Below, piece after piece: positions 34,290 to 44,900 of a stretch of DNA of 64,000 nt. The stretch lies in NCBI RefSeq assembly GCF_003751945.1, contig NZ_RJKL01000001.1, forward strand, positions 868,001 to 932,000. Reading direction: 5' to 3'. This DNA comes from Couchioplanes caeruleus. Lineage in GTDB: Bacteria; Actinomycetota; Actinomycetes; Mycobacteriales; Micromonosporaceae. The position numbers and the translations under genes are program-made. Under the pieces are notes generated by a model. That model was not told the DNA's origin. It saw only the letters and a program-made list of their open reading frames with translations, and ran no database searches. Numbering within the stretch: the stretch's first letter is position 1; each line of letters begins with the position of its first letter.

Positions 34290-34309
34290 GAGACGTCTCG
34301 CCTAAGGTG
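34290..34309. promoter_or_regulatory. promoter/operator element of the first XRE-DUF5919 gene
   Basis: A perfect palindrome, GAGACGTCTC (34290-34299), is followed by CGCCTAAGGTGG. Nearly the same arrangement (GACTTCT, four bases, TAGGAT) lies upstream of the second paralogue at 36931-36949. The TAAGGT/TAGGAT part would be the -10 box. Confidence 0.4.
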
Positions 34310-34341
34310 GTTTCGCTGCCGGACGTCCTGACGGGAAGACG

Positions 34342-35076
34342 ATGCCGAACGACCGACTACGCACCGCGATGTTGGAGCGCGGCATCACCCCGGCCGGTTT
34401 GGCGGAAGTGCTCAAGGTGGACCCGAAGAGCGTCGAGCGGTGGATCAGCGGGCGCACACCGTACCGGCGTCATCGGTATGCGGTCTCGGCTCATCTCGGG
34501 GTGGACGAGGTCTATCTGTGGCCGGACGCGCTGAGCTCTGACCAGGTGGCCAGCGCCAGCGAGAGCGAGATCATCAACATCTATCCGCACCGCTGGACCG
34601 TTCCGTCGGACCTTTGGCGCAACATGTTCGACAGCGCCGAGGAGGAGATCGGCGTCCTTGTCTACAGCGGCTTGTTCCTCTCCGAGGATGCCGGCATCCA
34701 GCGCATCTTCCGGCAGAAGGCCGATGCCGGGGTACGCGTACGCATCCTGCTCGGTGATCCGGACAGTGAGGCTGTCGCCCAGCGCGGCGCTGACGAGGGC
34801 GTGGACGACGTTCAGGCCGCGAAGATCAGAAATGCGCTCGTGATGTACCGGCCGTTGCGCGAGGTCGACGGCATCGAGTTCCGATTGCACCGTACGGTGC
34901 TCTACAACTCGATCTACCGTGCCGACGATCAGTTGCTCGTCAACACTCACATCTACAGCTTCACCGCGGCTCAAGCCCCGGTACTCCACCTGCGTCGGGT
35001 AGCCGGCGGCGGCATGGTGTCGACGTACCTGGACAGCTTCGAGCGGGTGTGGGACGACGCGACCCCGGTGGAGTGA
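34342..35076 (+). CDS. XRE-DUF5919 protein, first paralogue
   Basis: The 244-residue protein has an N-terminal helix-turn-helix (residues 15-55, LAEVLKVDPKSVERWISG, recognising its operator). A C-terminal phospholipase-D-like DUF5919 domain covers residues 75-235, with IGVLVYSGLFLSED, GVRVRILLGDPDSEAV and LHRTVLYNSIYRADDQLLVN. The last resembles an HKD motif with Lys replaced, so it may bind rather than hydrolyse. It is divergent from the conjugation operon and is followed by a NUDIX gene, an association seen around AICE regulators. It is probably the element's regulator that senses a nucleotide-derived ligand; that part is inference. Confidence 0.82.
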   Translation: MPNDRLRTAMLERGITPAGLAEVLKVDPKSVERWISGRTPYRRHRYAVSAHLGVDEVYLWPDALSSDQVASASESEIINIYPHRWTVPSDLWRNMFDSAEEEIGVLVYSGLFLSEDAGIQRIFRQKADAGVRVRILLGDPDSEAVAQRGADEGVDDVQAAKIRNALVMYRPLREVDGIEFRLHRTVLYNSIYRADDQLLVNTHIYSFTAAQAPVLHLRRVAGGGMVSTYLDSFERVWDDATPVE

Positions 35077-35083
35077 GGACGGC

Positions 35084-35560
35084 ATGGGACGGCGCATCGA
35101 CTTCTACGACGACCCTGAGGCGCCCCGCCCGACGTCCATTGTTCCCTCGGCGAACGTCGTCGTCACGAACGAGGACGGGGAGATCCTCCTGATCCGCCGA
35201 TCGGACAACGGGAACTGGGCGCTTCCCGGCGGTGCGATGGACCTCGGCGAGTCCCTGCCCGATGCCGCAGTGCGCGAGACCGCCGAAGAGACCGGGGTCG
35301 ACGTCGAGGTCACCGGCCTGGTCGGGATCTTCACCGACCCCCGACACGTCATCCTCTATACCAGCGATGGCGAGGTGCGGCAGGAGTTCTCCGTCGTCTT
35401 CGCCGCCCGGCCCATCGGCGGGTCCCTGGCCCGCAGTGCCGAGACGACCGAAGTGCGATGGGTACCCGTACGTGAAATCGGCTCGCTGCCGATGGACCGC
35501 TCCATGCGCATGCGGCTCGACCACTTCCTGACCGCGCCGCAGGACGTACACCTTGGATAG
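35084..35560 (+). CDS. NUDIX hydrolase
   Basis: The 158-residue protein has a complete Nudix box (GAMDLGESLPDAAVRETAEE, then TGV) with the catalytic Glu residues. It lies seven bases after the XRE-DUF5919 gene. NUDIX genes are common companions of regulators in actinomycete integrative elements. Its substrate is likely a nucleoside diphosphate linked to another group. It overlaps the next gene by eight bases. Confidence 0.9.
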   Translation: MGRRIDFYDDPEAPRPTSIVPSANVVVTNEDGEILLIRRSDNGNWALPGGAMDLGESLPDAAVRETAEETGVDVEVTGLVGIFTDPRHVILYTSDGEVRQEFSVVFAARPIGGSLARSAETTEVRWVPVREIGSLPMDRSMRMRLDHFLTAPQDVHLG

Positions 35561-36005
35561 CGACTGGTTGAGCGCCTTCGCCGATGTCTTCTCCGCGGTG
35601 GGCACCGTCGGCGCGTTTCTGGTCGGGTTCCTTCTTCTACGGCGTGAGCATCGCCGGGAGGCTGACCGTGCCGAGGACGAACGCCGCGCCCAGACAGAGC
35701 GCATCAGTGCGTGGGTGGAGCTGACCCGTAAGGTCGACGGCGGCCGGGACCTGGCGTTCCACATTCACAATGCGAGCGACATGCCGATCTACGAGGTCGA
35801 GCTGCCGATGCCCGCGCGCAACGGCGAGCAGCCGGACGCAGAGTTCGTCGGCCTCGTCCCACCCGGCCGGACGGTTCAGCGACCGGCGCCGTCGGACTGG
35901 CTGCGGACGTACATCGAGCCGGAGCCCGTACAGATCGAATTTCTGGACAGCGCCGGCCGCCGGTGGAGCCGCGACGAACAGGGCTCGCTCTGCCGGGCCG
36001 ACTGA
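35553..36005 (+). CDS. single-pass membrane protein of unknown function
   Basis: The 150-residue protein starts at a TTG that overlaps the NUDIX stop. A transmembrane segment (FSAVGTVGAFLVGFLLL) near residues 12-30 is followed by a charged helix (RREHRREADRAEDERRAQ) and a beta-rich domain with WVELTRKVDGGRDLAFHIHN. It resembles small actinomycete membrane-anchored proteins found next to regulatory genes. Co-translation with NUDIX is likely. Confidence 0.7.
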   Translation: MDSDWLSAFADVFSAVGTVGAFLVGFLLLRREHRREADRAEDERRAQTERISAWVELTRKVDGGRDLAFHIHNASDMPIYEVELPMPARNGEQPDAEFVGLVPPGRTVQRPAPSDWLRTYIEPEPVQIEFLDSAGRRWSRDEQGSLCRAD

Positions 36006-36006
36006 G

Positions 36007-36555
36007 TCAGTCCTCGTGGAGTGCCTTCGTGATCACCTGAACCGAGTTGATGATCAGCGGGCTCGCCTCACGGATCGACTCGGCGACGATGTCACCGTCC
36101 CCATAGCGGGCGAGGATCTCGGCAAGGCGCGGCTCTACGTCGGTCGGCTCGCCTACCGGTGTAGTCGTCATGTCCGCGTACGTGATCGCATGCGACATGA
36201 TGCCTGGCACCTGCGGGAATTCGTTTGCGAGCTGACCATCGAGGCCACGGTTCCGGGCCTCGATGAACGCGCACGAATGGTGGGCGACCAGCCGGCAGAC
36301 CAGCTCGTCGGCGTGGACGACGTCGCGCAGGTAGCGGGCGCCGTCGAGCTGATGCATGCCAGTAACCACGAGATCGGGTGCGTACCCGATGTCGTGCAGC
36401 CAGGCGGCAGATATCAACGCCGTCCCTTCGTCCCCGACGAGGTGGGCAACTGACTCGGCCTTGCGGCCGACACCTTGGCTGTGTGACCAGCGACGTGGGA
36501 TCGATTCGGCCAGCAACTGGCGCGCGAGATCGCGGGCTCGTTCGATCTGCTCCAC
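36007..36555 (-). CDS. HD-domain phosphohydrolase
   Basis: The 182-residue protein has metal-binding residues of an HD domain. His25 lies in WSHSQGV, His54-Asp55 in WLHDIGYAP, a further His pair in VAHHSCAF and an Asp in ITYADMTTTP. HD proteins hydrolyse nucleotides or cyclic nucleotides. GTG at 36555 is the longest start and no ribosome binding site is obvious. It faces the NUDIX operon tail to tail (one base between stops). A role in the same nucleotide metabolism is possible but unproven. Confidence 0.85.
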   Translation of the reverse strand: MEQIERARDLARQLLAESIPRRWSHSQGVGRKAESVAHLVGDEGTALISAAWLHDIGYAPDLVVTGMHQLDGARYLRDVVHADELVCRLVAHHSCAFIEARNRGLDGQLANEFPQVPGIMSHAITYADMTTTPVGEPTDVEPRLAEILARYGDGDIVAESIREASPLIINSVQVITKALHED

Positions 36556-36597
36556 CGGAGCAGACTAACGAACGCCCCGCCGACGGGATCAAGGTCG

Positions 36598-36837
36598 CTA
36601 CCTGCTGCTCTCCCCCTCAGCCTGGTGATCCTGACCGGAGCCTGCCATCAGTGCCGAGGCGAGCCGATCGGCGATGGGTGGCAACACGTCACCGATGCGA
36701 ACCACTGCCCTACCCTGACGGCCGACGGCGTCATGGAGTGCGGGAAACTCTTGGCCGACGTCGAACCCGGCGTCCTCGAGCGCCAGCGCCAGGCGCTCCG
36801 CTGACCTCCGCGCCGCCTCGTCTTCTTCCTTGGCCAT
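36598..36837 (-). CDS. small hypothetical protein (79 residues)
   Basis: It begins MAKEEDEAARRSAERLALAL. The N-terminal half is an amphipathic helix, followed by GFDVGQEFPALHDAVGRQGRAVVRIGDVLPP. The upstream GAGGTGG is further away than usual. No known domain. It lies between the HD gene and the second DUF5919 paralogue on the opposite strand and is likely a small gene of the integrative element. Confidence 0.55.
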   Translation of the reverse strand: MAKEEDEAARRSAERLALALEDAGFDVGQEFPALHDAVGRQGRAVVRIGDVLPPIADRLASALMAGSGQDHQAEGESSR

Positions 36838-36930
36838 CGTCGCCCGTCCACCTCGACTCCTGATGTTCTCTCGCTGTCGACTCTGAACGTGGAGTGACGA
36901 CAGGTGAACCACGCCGTGAGGACGTCTTGG

Positions 36931-36949
36931 GACTTCTTGGCTAGGATGA
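36931..36949. promoter_or_regulatory. promoter/operator element of the second XRE-DUF5919 gene
   Basis: GACTTCTTGGCTAGGATGA matches the element upstream of the first paralogue (GACGTCT, CGCC, TAAGGTGG) with the same spacing. A further GACGTCT lies at 36921-36927. The TAGGAT would be a -10 box about 35 bases before the GTG start. Confidence 0.4.
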
Positions 36950-36977
36950 CGTTCTCGCCAGCGATCGGAGTCGTTGC

Positions 36978-37709
36978 GTGAACCATCCTCTCGCCCGAGC
37001 CCTCCGCGGTGCAGGCATCGACGCAGTTGACGTTGCGGCGCGCCTGGGTGTCGACCCGAAGACCGTGCAGCGATGGATGACGGGCCGCCAGCCGTACCCG
37101 CGGCATCGGGAGGCGCTGGTGGCGCTGACCGGCTGGTCTCCACACGACCTTTGGCCCGAACTGGCACGTCCGGCCGATCCGGCGACCCTGGCCGACGAGG
37201 TGCGGATCGTCTACCCGCACCGCTCCGCCGTGCCGGCCGATGCGTGGGCAGGATTGCTGAGCCGTGCTGAGCATGAGGTCGCGATCCTGGCTTACAGCGC
37301 GCTCTTTCTCGCCGAGAACGTCGCGGTGACCGACCTGTTGCGGGAGAAAGCCCGAGCAGGTGTACGGGTTCGCATCGCGCTCGGCGATCCGGCTGGCAAG
37401 CACGTTGCCACGCGCGGGGACGAGGAACGGATCGGTGCCGGGATGAGCGCCCGCATCCGCACAGCGCTGGTCGGCTTCGGTCCGCTGGCTGAAGAGCCCG
37501 GGGCCGCGCTGGGTTTGCACGACACCGTGCTCTACAACTCGATCTGCCGCGCCGACGACGAACTGCTCGTGACCTCGCACATCTATGGACGGCCCGGCGC
37601 CCACGCTCCGGTGCTGCATTTGAAGGGCAGCCGCGTGGACGGGATGGTGGCGACCTATCTCGCCTCGTTCGAACGCGTCTGGTCTGTCACGAAGCCCGCC
37701 ATCGTCTGA
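36978..37709 (+). CDS. XRE-DUF5919 protein, second paralogue
   Basis: The 243-residue protein has the same order as the first paralogue. The helix-turn-helix is in VAARLGVDPKTVQRWMTG, followed by DUF5919 with VAILAYSALFLAENV, GVRVRIALGDPAGKHV and LHDTVLYNSICRADDELLVT. The DUF5919 part is clearly related but diverged, so duplication was not recent. It is preceded by a promoter element shared with the first paralogue. Its 3' end overlaps a convergent small gene by 55 bases. Likely a second regulator of the element, not necessarily redundant. Confidence 0.8.
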   Translation: MNHPLARALRGAGIDAVDVAARLGVDPKTVQRWMTGRQPYPRHREALVALTGWSPHDLWPELARPADPATLADEVRIVYPHRSAVPADAWAGLLSRAEHEVAILAYSALFLAENVAVTDLLREKARAGVRVRIALGDPAGKHVATRGDEERIGAGMSARIRTALVGFGPLAEEPGAALGLHDTVLYNSICRADDELLVTSHIYGRPGAHAPVLHLKGSRVDGMVATYLASFERVWSVTKPAIV

Positions 37710-37930
37710 GAACCGGTGGTTCGGACTCCTGCGACACCCGGTCGCCGCTTGGGCAGGACTCCGTACCGGAGAAGCACCTGAAGTGCTGCATAGCGTCCTG
37801 AGCACGGCTCGGGCTCAGCGCAGGTGACGCAGAGACCGCCCGGCGTCACGGGAAGGTGGAAGTACAGGTCTGCCTCCGCGATCGCGATCTGTGCGCGGGC
37901 GACATGAGACAGGTACACCGTCGGGGTCAT
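37655..37930 (-). CDS. small hypothetical protein, third of a coupled trio
   Basis: The 91-residue protein begins MTPTVYLSHVARAQIAIAEA and has CVTCAEPEPC, which could bind a metal. The start overlaps the previous stop (ATGA). The end runs 55 bases into the convergent XRE-DUF5919 gene, which lowers certainty about the C-terminus. No known family. Confidence 0.6.
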   Translation of the reverse strand: MTPTVYLSHVARAQIAIAEADLYFHLPVTPGGLCVTCAEPEPCSGRYAALQVLLRYGVLPKRRPGVAGVRTTGSQTMAGFVTDQTRSNEAR

Positions 37931-38184
37931 GACGTGGTCCTCGATGCGGGCCCGCCGGGTAGGTGCTGGATGCCGGTGACGCGTATCTGCGCGTAGCGCT
38001 CCTCGCCCTCGTAGCCGTTCGGCCACAACGGGATGCCGTCGACGACCACCCAGGGCCCGTCATCGAGGTACACGAGGTAGTGCACCGTGGTGATCCTCAG
38101 CGTTATAGAGCCGACGCCGTAGCAGTAGTCCGGTTCGGCTACCTGGATCACGTCTCCCGCGCGTACCGGGGCGACGCGGCTCAC
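37927..38184 (-). CDS. small hypothetical protein, second of a coupled trio
   Basis: The 85-residue protein begins at a GTG that overlaps the stop of the gene before it (GTGA), and its own stop overlaps the next ATG (ATGA). It is rich in beta strands (AGDVIQVAEPDYCYGVGSITLRITTVHYLVYLDD) and may be an OB- or SH3-like small domain. Function unknown. Confidence 0.65.
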   Translation of the reverse strand: MSRVAPVRAGDVIQVAEPDYCYGVGSITLRITTVHYLVYLDDGPWVVVDGIPLWPNGYEGEERYAQIRVTGIQHLPGGPASRTTS

Positions 38185-38423
38185 GAGGCGTCGGCTCCGT
38201 ATTGAGGCTGCGGAGGAGCCGGGATAATCGGCTCTGCCTCTCGGGCGGCGGGGGCGAACAGCCGCTCGGATGCGAATCGCCAGTCCTCGCACCTCGGCAC
38301 TCGGCAGACCAGGCACGCGCCGATGACCGGATCATCGGCGTGCATGGCGACAACGTCGCGGTAATAGGACAGGAGTCGATCGGTCAGGGACACAGGCTCG
38401 TATCCGTGCTGTTCAGAAGCCAT
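38181..38423 (-). CDS. small hypothetical protein with cysteine pairs, first of a coupled trio
   Basis: The 80-residue protein begins MASEQHGYEPVSLTDRLLSYY and has CLVCRVPRC, a probable zinc site. GGAGG precedes the ATG at 38423 by six bases. It opens a three-gene operon with two four-base overlaps, so the trio is real. It is probably part of the integrative element and adjacent to the polymorphic toxin gene. Confidence 0.65.
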   Translation of the reverse strand: MASEQHGYEPVSLTDRLLSYYRDVVAMHADDPVIGACLVCRVPRCEDWRFASERLFAPAAREAEPIIPAPPQPQYGADAS

Positions 38424-38918
38424 CGGTGTCCTCCGTGCGGCGACAGCCCGGCCGCCCGGAGGCAACTGTCACGGACGGCCGGGGTCTTGGGCGAGCGCCA
38501 CGCGAAGTGGCAACTCCACGAGCAAGGCTCGTCGCCGCCAGAACTGATCGGCACCGCGTGGCCCTGGACGTCTCGCGACTTCTAGATGTCCCGCCCAGGC
38601 CGCTGTCCCGGGCGTGCGCCGACGGGATGCTGATCTTGCGACAGCTCTACGCACGCGGACTTGAGGGCTTCTGGCGAGACATTGAATACGCACGGCCTTC
38701 GCCCAGCTCGTCCACATTTCCCGCGTGGTTGATGTGACGGCGCGTGCGTTGTGGTGCGGCTTCGCGATGCGACGGTCAGCCTTTCGGGCATTGGATTCCG
38801 CCCCTGCATGTCAGCTGCACGCCGGGCCGGAGGATCCGTATCCGGTCGATTGCATCTGCTGCGCGTATGCCGCAAATCCGTACCGTTCGGTCATCTGACG
38901 GTTGTCGAAGGGTTGCAG
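38424..38918. other. leader region before the toxin gene, no firm gene
   Basis: A 103-codon frame at 38426-38737 lacks a site and family and is not called. The toxin promoter should lie here. The toxin reading frame stays open back to 38751, but the signal peptide fits only the ATG at 38919. Confidence 0.45.
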
Positions 38919-41900
38919 ATGCTGCGGCAGGAACCTCGCACGTTCGCGGTACCGGCGGTTGGACGCGCGGGCTGGCGGTCACGCCGGCTCACCACGCTCA
39001 CGCTGGCCTGCGTGCTCGCGCTGCTTGTGCCCTTCATCGCCGTGCCGCCGGCGTCGGCTGCAGGGGTGGTCACGGTGACCAACCCGTACGGTCAGGCCGC
39101 GCCGACCGGGGTCGCCTACTCCAAGGCGATGACCGCGACCGGCGGCACCACCCCGTACGCGTGGTCAGCGTTGTCGCTTCCGCCGGGCCTGGCCATCGAC
39201 GCCACGACGGGTCTGATCTCCGGCACCCCGACCATCGCGGGCACGTATGCGACGAAGGTAACCGCCACCGACACCACCGGTGTCGCGGGCACGGTGTCGT
39301 TCTCCTTCGCCACCGGTGTGATCGTCACCTACCCCAGCAGCCGGGGCAGCAACACCGGCACCCCCATCGCCCCGCTCGCGCTCAAGGTCGCCGGCGGCAC
39401 CGGCGAATACACCTGGACCGCCACCGGCTTGCCCACTGGCCTGGCCATCGATGCCGCAACCGGTGTCATCACCGGCACCCCTACCGCTGACGGCGCCTAC
39501 ACGGTCAAGGCCACCGCTACCGACACCGCCGGCAAGGCCGGCTCCACCGGCTTCACCTGGACCGTCGCCCCCGGCGCCACCATCACCGACCCCGGACCCG
39601 TGCACGCCACCACCGGCGTGGCCGCGTCGAAGCAGATGATCGCCACCGGCGGCACCACGCCGCACACCTGGACCGCCACCGGCCTTCCCGCCGGCCTGAC
39701 CATCAAGGCCAGCACCGGCCTCATCTCCGGCACGGCCACCGCTGCCACCGACGGCACCGCGTCGGTACTGATCACCGTCACCGACGCCGCAAAGATCGCC
39801 ACCACCATCACCGTCCCGGTCACCGTCGCCACCCCGGTCTCGATCACCGACCCGGGCACCCGCAGCGACGCCACCGGCAATCCCGTCTCCGCAACTCTTG
39901 CTGCCGCCGGCGGTGTCGCGCCCTACACGTGGTCGGCCGCTGGCCTGCCCGCCGGCCTGGCCCTCGACCGAGTCACGGGTGTCGTCTCAGGCACCCCCAC
40001 CACTGTCGGGTCCAGCCCCGTGAGCGTCACCGCCACCGACGCCGGCCAGCGCACCCACACGACCACGTTTACCTGGAACATCGTCGCGCCGATCACGATC
40101 GGCAACCCGGGTGGTCAGGTCGGTCCCACCGGCGTCGCGTATGCCAAGACCTTGACCGCCAGCGGCGGCACCACTCCCTACCGGTGGAGCGCCACGGGTC
40201 TTCCTGCCGGCCTGTCCATCGACGCGGCCACCGGTGTCATCTCGGGTACCCCCACCACCGCGGGTAGCCAGACGACGAAGGTCACCGTCACCGACAAGAA
40301 TGGCATCACCGGCAGCGTCTCGTTCTCCTTCGCCACCGGCGTCATCGTCACCTACCCCAGCAGCCGCGGCTCTGGCATCGGCATGCCGATCACCCCGCTG
40401 GCGATCAAGGCTGCCGGCGGTACCGGCGACTACACCTGGACCGCCACCGGCCTTCCTCCCGGCCTGAGCATCGACCCAGCCAGTGGCGTCATCACCGGAA
40501 CCCCGACCACCAACGGTGTCTACACTGCCAAGGTCACCGCCACCGACGCGGCTCGCGTCTCCGGCGCGACCAGTTTCCCTTGGACCATCGCCGCCGCACC
40601 CGAGCTGACCAACCCCGGCACGGTGCACGCCACCACCGGTATCGCGCTGTCCCATCAGATGACCGCCACCGGCGGCAAAGCCCCCTACACCTGGAGCGCC
40701 ACCGGCCTGCCCGCCGGACTGACCATCAAGGCCAGCACCGGCCTCATCACCGGCACCGTCACCACTCCCGCCACGGCGTCCGTGACGGTCACAGTCACGG
40801 ATGCCCTGAAGATCACCAACACGGTGACCTTCGCGCTCACCGTAGGTACGCCCATCGCCGTCACCAGCCCGGGCACCCGCGCCAGCACCGCCGGGGCCGC
40901 CATCACCAACGTCGTCTTGAACGCTGATGGCGGGACCGCGCCGTACACGTGGATCGTCAACGGCCTGCCCGCCGGCCTGTCGGCCACCGTGGCCGGTGTC
41001 GTCTCCGGCGTCCCGACCGGGGCGACGACGTCAGTTGTCACCGCGACCGTCATCGACGGTGCCGGCCGCACCGCCACGACGTCGTTCACCTGGAACGTCG
41101 CCGGGCCCTTGGCCGTCGCCGATCCCGGTGCGCAGGCCGGAACCATTGGCGTTGCCACCACGCTGGAGCTCGTCGCCACCGGCGGCTCTGGTGATCTCCG
41201 GTGGGCCGCGACCGGTCTGCCTACCGGGATGAGCCTGAACGCTGCCACGGGCGAAATCTCTGGCACACCCACCACCGAGGGAACCTGGACGGTAGCGGTC
41301 ACGGTCACCGACGCCAACGACGGCACCGCCAGCATCGAATTCGCCTGGAACGCGGCGACCGCCGTCGCCGCGGTCAACCCTGGTGACCAGACCACGCTCG
41401 TCGGCCAGCCGGTGAACCTCACCCTGGTCGCCGGCGGCGGCGCCACCCCCTACACCTGGACCGTCGACGGCCTGCCGGCCGGGCTGGCGCTGGACCCGCG
41501 CACGGGGATCGTGACCGGAGCGCCGGGTGACGCGAGCGCCGGAGCTACCGTCACCGCCACCATCACCGACGCCGCCGGACGCACCGACCACATCGCGTTC
41601 ACGTGGGTTGTCGAGCTGTTGACACCGATCGCGTTGACCGCCCACGCCGAGGGCCTGCAGACGGTGCAGCTCGAGTGGGCCTCAGTTGAAGGCGCCGCCG
41701 GCTACGGCATCTACCGCGACGGCGCCCGAGTGGCCACCACCGGCACAGACACGACCTTGTGGGACCGCCAGCTCGACGGCGCCACCACCTACCAGTACCG
41801 CGTCACCGCGATCAGCGGCGAAGGCGTGGAAACCGCCACCAGCACGCAGACCGCGGCGACCACGCTGCCCACGCCGGCCGCGCCCGAGAACTACACCACC

Positions 41901-44900
41901 TGCCCCGACAGCGACACCCACAGCTGCGCCTACACCGCCAGCACACCCGCCGACGCGACACACCCGGACGCCGGCCGTGGACTGACCGACGGCGTCCACG
42001 GCGACTTGAACGCCGCCGGTGTGGCCTGGCAGGGCCGTCCCGCCACCGACAAGTACACGTTCACGGTGGACCTGGGCACCAGCCGGCCCATCACCGAGAT
42101 CAACAGCACCTGGCTGCAGAAGCAGAATCAGGATGTCGAACTGCCGGTGACCGTCGCCTACGCCTTCTCCAACGACGGGCAGAACTTCACCGACCTCACC
42201 CTCGTCTCCCGCCCGTACGTTTCCGATGCGGACCAGGTCAAGGCCTACCGCGCGGTCGGCCTCAATGACACCGCCCGCTACGTGCGCGCCACCGTCAACG
42301 GCAGCGCCGGCTGGAGCCTCATCGACGAGATCGAGATCCGCGGCGTCATCGCCGGGATCCCGGCCGCGCTGACACTGTCCGAGCCGAAGCCTGCACCCGT
42401 CGATCAGGGCCAGCAGGTCCCTGCCCTGGCGATGACCGTGGACGAGCCCGTGGGGCCGTTCGCCTGGACCGCCGACGGCCTCCCTGAGGGCTTGACGATC
42501 GACCGCACCACCGGCGTCATCACTGGCACCGTGCGCGCGGCCGGTACCTTCACCGTCACCGTCACTGCCACCAGCGGCAGCGGGCGTACCGGTCACACCA
42601 TCTTCCCCTGGCTCGTGTACGCGGGCCCGGCTACGGGTCCCGTCATGAGCTCGGGCATGGTTGCCGGGTTTGGGTCGGACGTGAGCAGCGGTGGTGTGGC
42701 CGTGCTGGGCGGCTACGCCTACACCGCCATGGGTTACAAGGTCGTGCGCTACGACCTGGCCGCGGGCAAGGACGCTACCGCGCAGACGGTGGCCGGTAAC
42801 GGCAGCAACCTCTGCGTCGACGCCAGCAGCGGCGCCCAAGCCCGCATCTGGTCCAGCACCGCCCGGGTAATCGGCACCGACGGTTCACTGATCTACGTCT
42901 ACGACTACAGCTGTGGTCTACGCGCGGTCAACCCGGCCACCGGCGCCACCCGCACCATCAAGGCGACGGTCAACACCACCACGGCCATCGCCGGCCGCTA
43001 CCTCTACACCCACGACGGCAGCAGCAGCAAGATCTGGCGCTACGACCTGCAATCCGGCCAGAGCACCGTGGTGGTCGGCGTCTTCAACATGGCCAGTGGC
43101 GGCGTCCTGGCCGCCGACAACACCCACCTGTGGGTGTTCCGCAACGACGACGACCGGCTTTACCGCCTCGATCTGAACAACACCAGCGCCACCGCTCAGA
43201 CGTTTGCGCTGCCTAGCACCGAGGCGTTCACCGCGGCCCGCTCGGCCGGTGACTACATCTACTACACCGACAGCCGGAACCTGCTCACCCGCATCAGCAA
43301 GAGCGACGGCAGCACGCAGATCGTCGCCGGCGATGGCGCCCACGACGACGAGCTGCTCTACAACACCACCGCCATCGCCACCGACGGCACCTACCTCTAC
43401 ACCGCCGGCGACCACGGCCTCGCCAAACTCACTGTCAAAACCCGCACCTACGCACCACCCGCCACCGGACCGGTCATGAGCTCGGGCATGGTTGCCGGGT
43501 TTGGGTCGGACGTGAGCAGCGGTGGTGTGGCCGTGCTGGGCGGCTACGCCTACACCGCCATGGGTTACAAGGTCGTGCGCTACGACCTGGCCGCGGGCAA
43601 GGACGCTACCGCGCAGACGGTGGCCGGTAACGGCAGCAACCTCTGCGTCGACGCCAGCAGCGGCGCCCAAGCCCGCATCTGGTCCAGCACCGCCCGGGTA
43701 ATCGGCACCGACGGTTCACTGATCTACGTCTACGACTACAGCTGTGGTCTACGCGCGGTCAACCCGGCCACCGGCGCCACCCGCACCATCAAGGCGACGG
43801 TCAACACCACCACGGCCATCGCCGGCCGCTACCTCTACACCCACGACGGCAGCAGCAGCAAGATCTGGCGCTACGACCTGCAATCCGGCCAGAGCACCGT
43901 GGTGGTCGGCGTCTTCAACATGGCCAGTGGCGGCGTCCTGGCCGCCGACAACACCCACCTGTGGGTGTTCCGCAACGACGACGACCGGCTTTACCGCCTC
44001 GATCTGAACAACACCAGCGCCACCGCTCAGACGTTTGCGCTGCCTAGCACCGAGGCGTTCACCGCGGCCCGCTCGGCCGGTGACTACATCTACTACACCG
44101 ACAGCCGGAACCTGCTCACCCGCATCAGCAAGAGCGACGGCAGCACGCAGATCGTCGCCGGCGATGGCGCCCACGACGACGAGCTGCTCTACAACACCAC
44201 CGCCATCGCCACCGACGGCACCTACCTCTACACCGCCGGCGACCACGGCCTCGCCAAACTCACTGTCAAAACCCGCACCTACGCACCACCCGCCACCGGA
44301 CCGGTCATGAGCTCGGGCATGGTTGCCGGGTTTGGGTCGGACGTGAGCAGCGGTGGTGTGGCCGTGCTGGGCGGCTACGCCTACACCGCCATGGGTTACA
44401 AGGTCGTGCGCTACGACCTGGCCGCGGGCAAGGACGCTACCGCGCAGACGGTGGCCGGTAACGGCAGCAACCTCTGCGTCGACGCCAGCAGCGGCGCCCA
44501 AGCCCGCATCTGGTCCAGCACCGCCCGGGTAATCGGCACCGACGGTTCACTGATCTACGTCTACGACTACAGCTGTGGTCTACGCGCGGTCAACCCGGCC
44601 ACCGGCGCCACCCGCACCATCAAGGCGACGGTCAACACCACCACGGCCATCGCCGGCCGCTACCTCTACACCCACGACTACGACAAGATCTGGCGCTACG
44701 ACCTGCAATCCGGTCAGAGCGCCGTGGTGGTCAAACCCTTCTACATGAGCGGCGTCCTGGCCGCCGACAACACATACGTGTGGGCGTTCAACAACAACGA
44801 CTACAAGCTCTGGCGCCTCGACCCCACCGGCGGCGTCGAACCCAAAACATTCCCGCTACCCGACAACGGCGTGACCGCGGCCCGCTCGGCCGGTGACTAC

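Noticed and set aside
38426..38737. 103-codon plus-strand frame before the toxin gene
   Set aside because: No ribosome binding site, no family and arginine/proline-rich composition.
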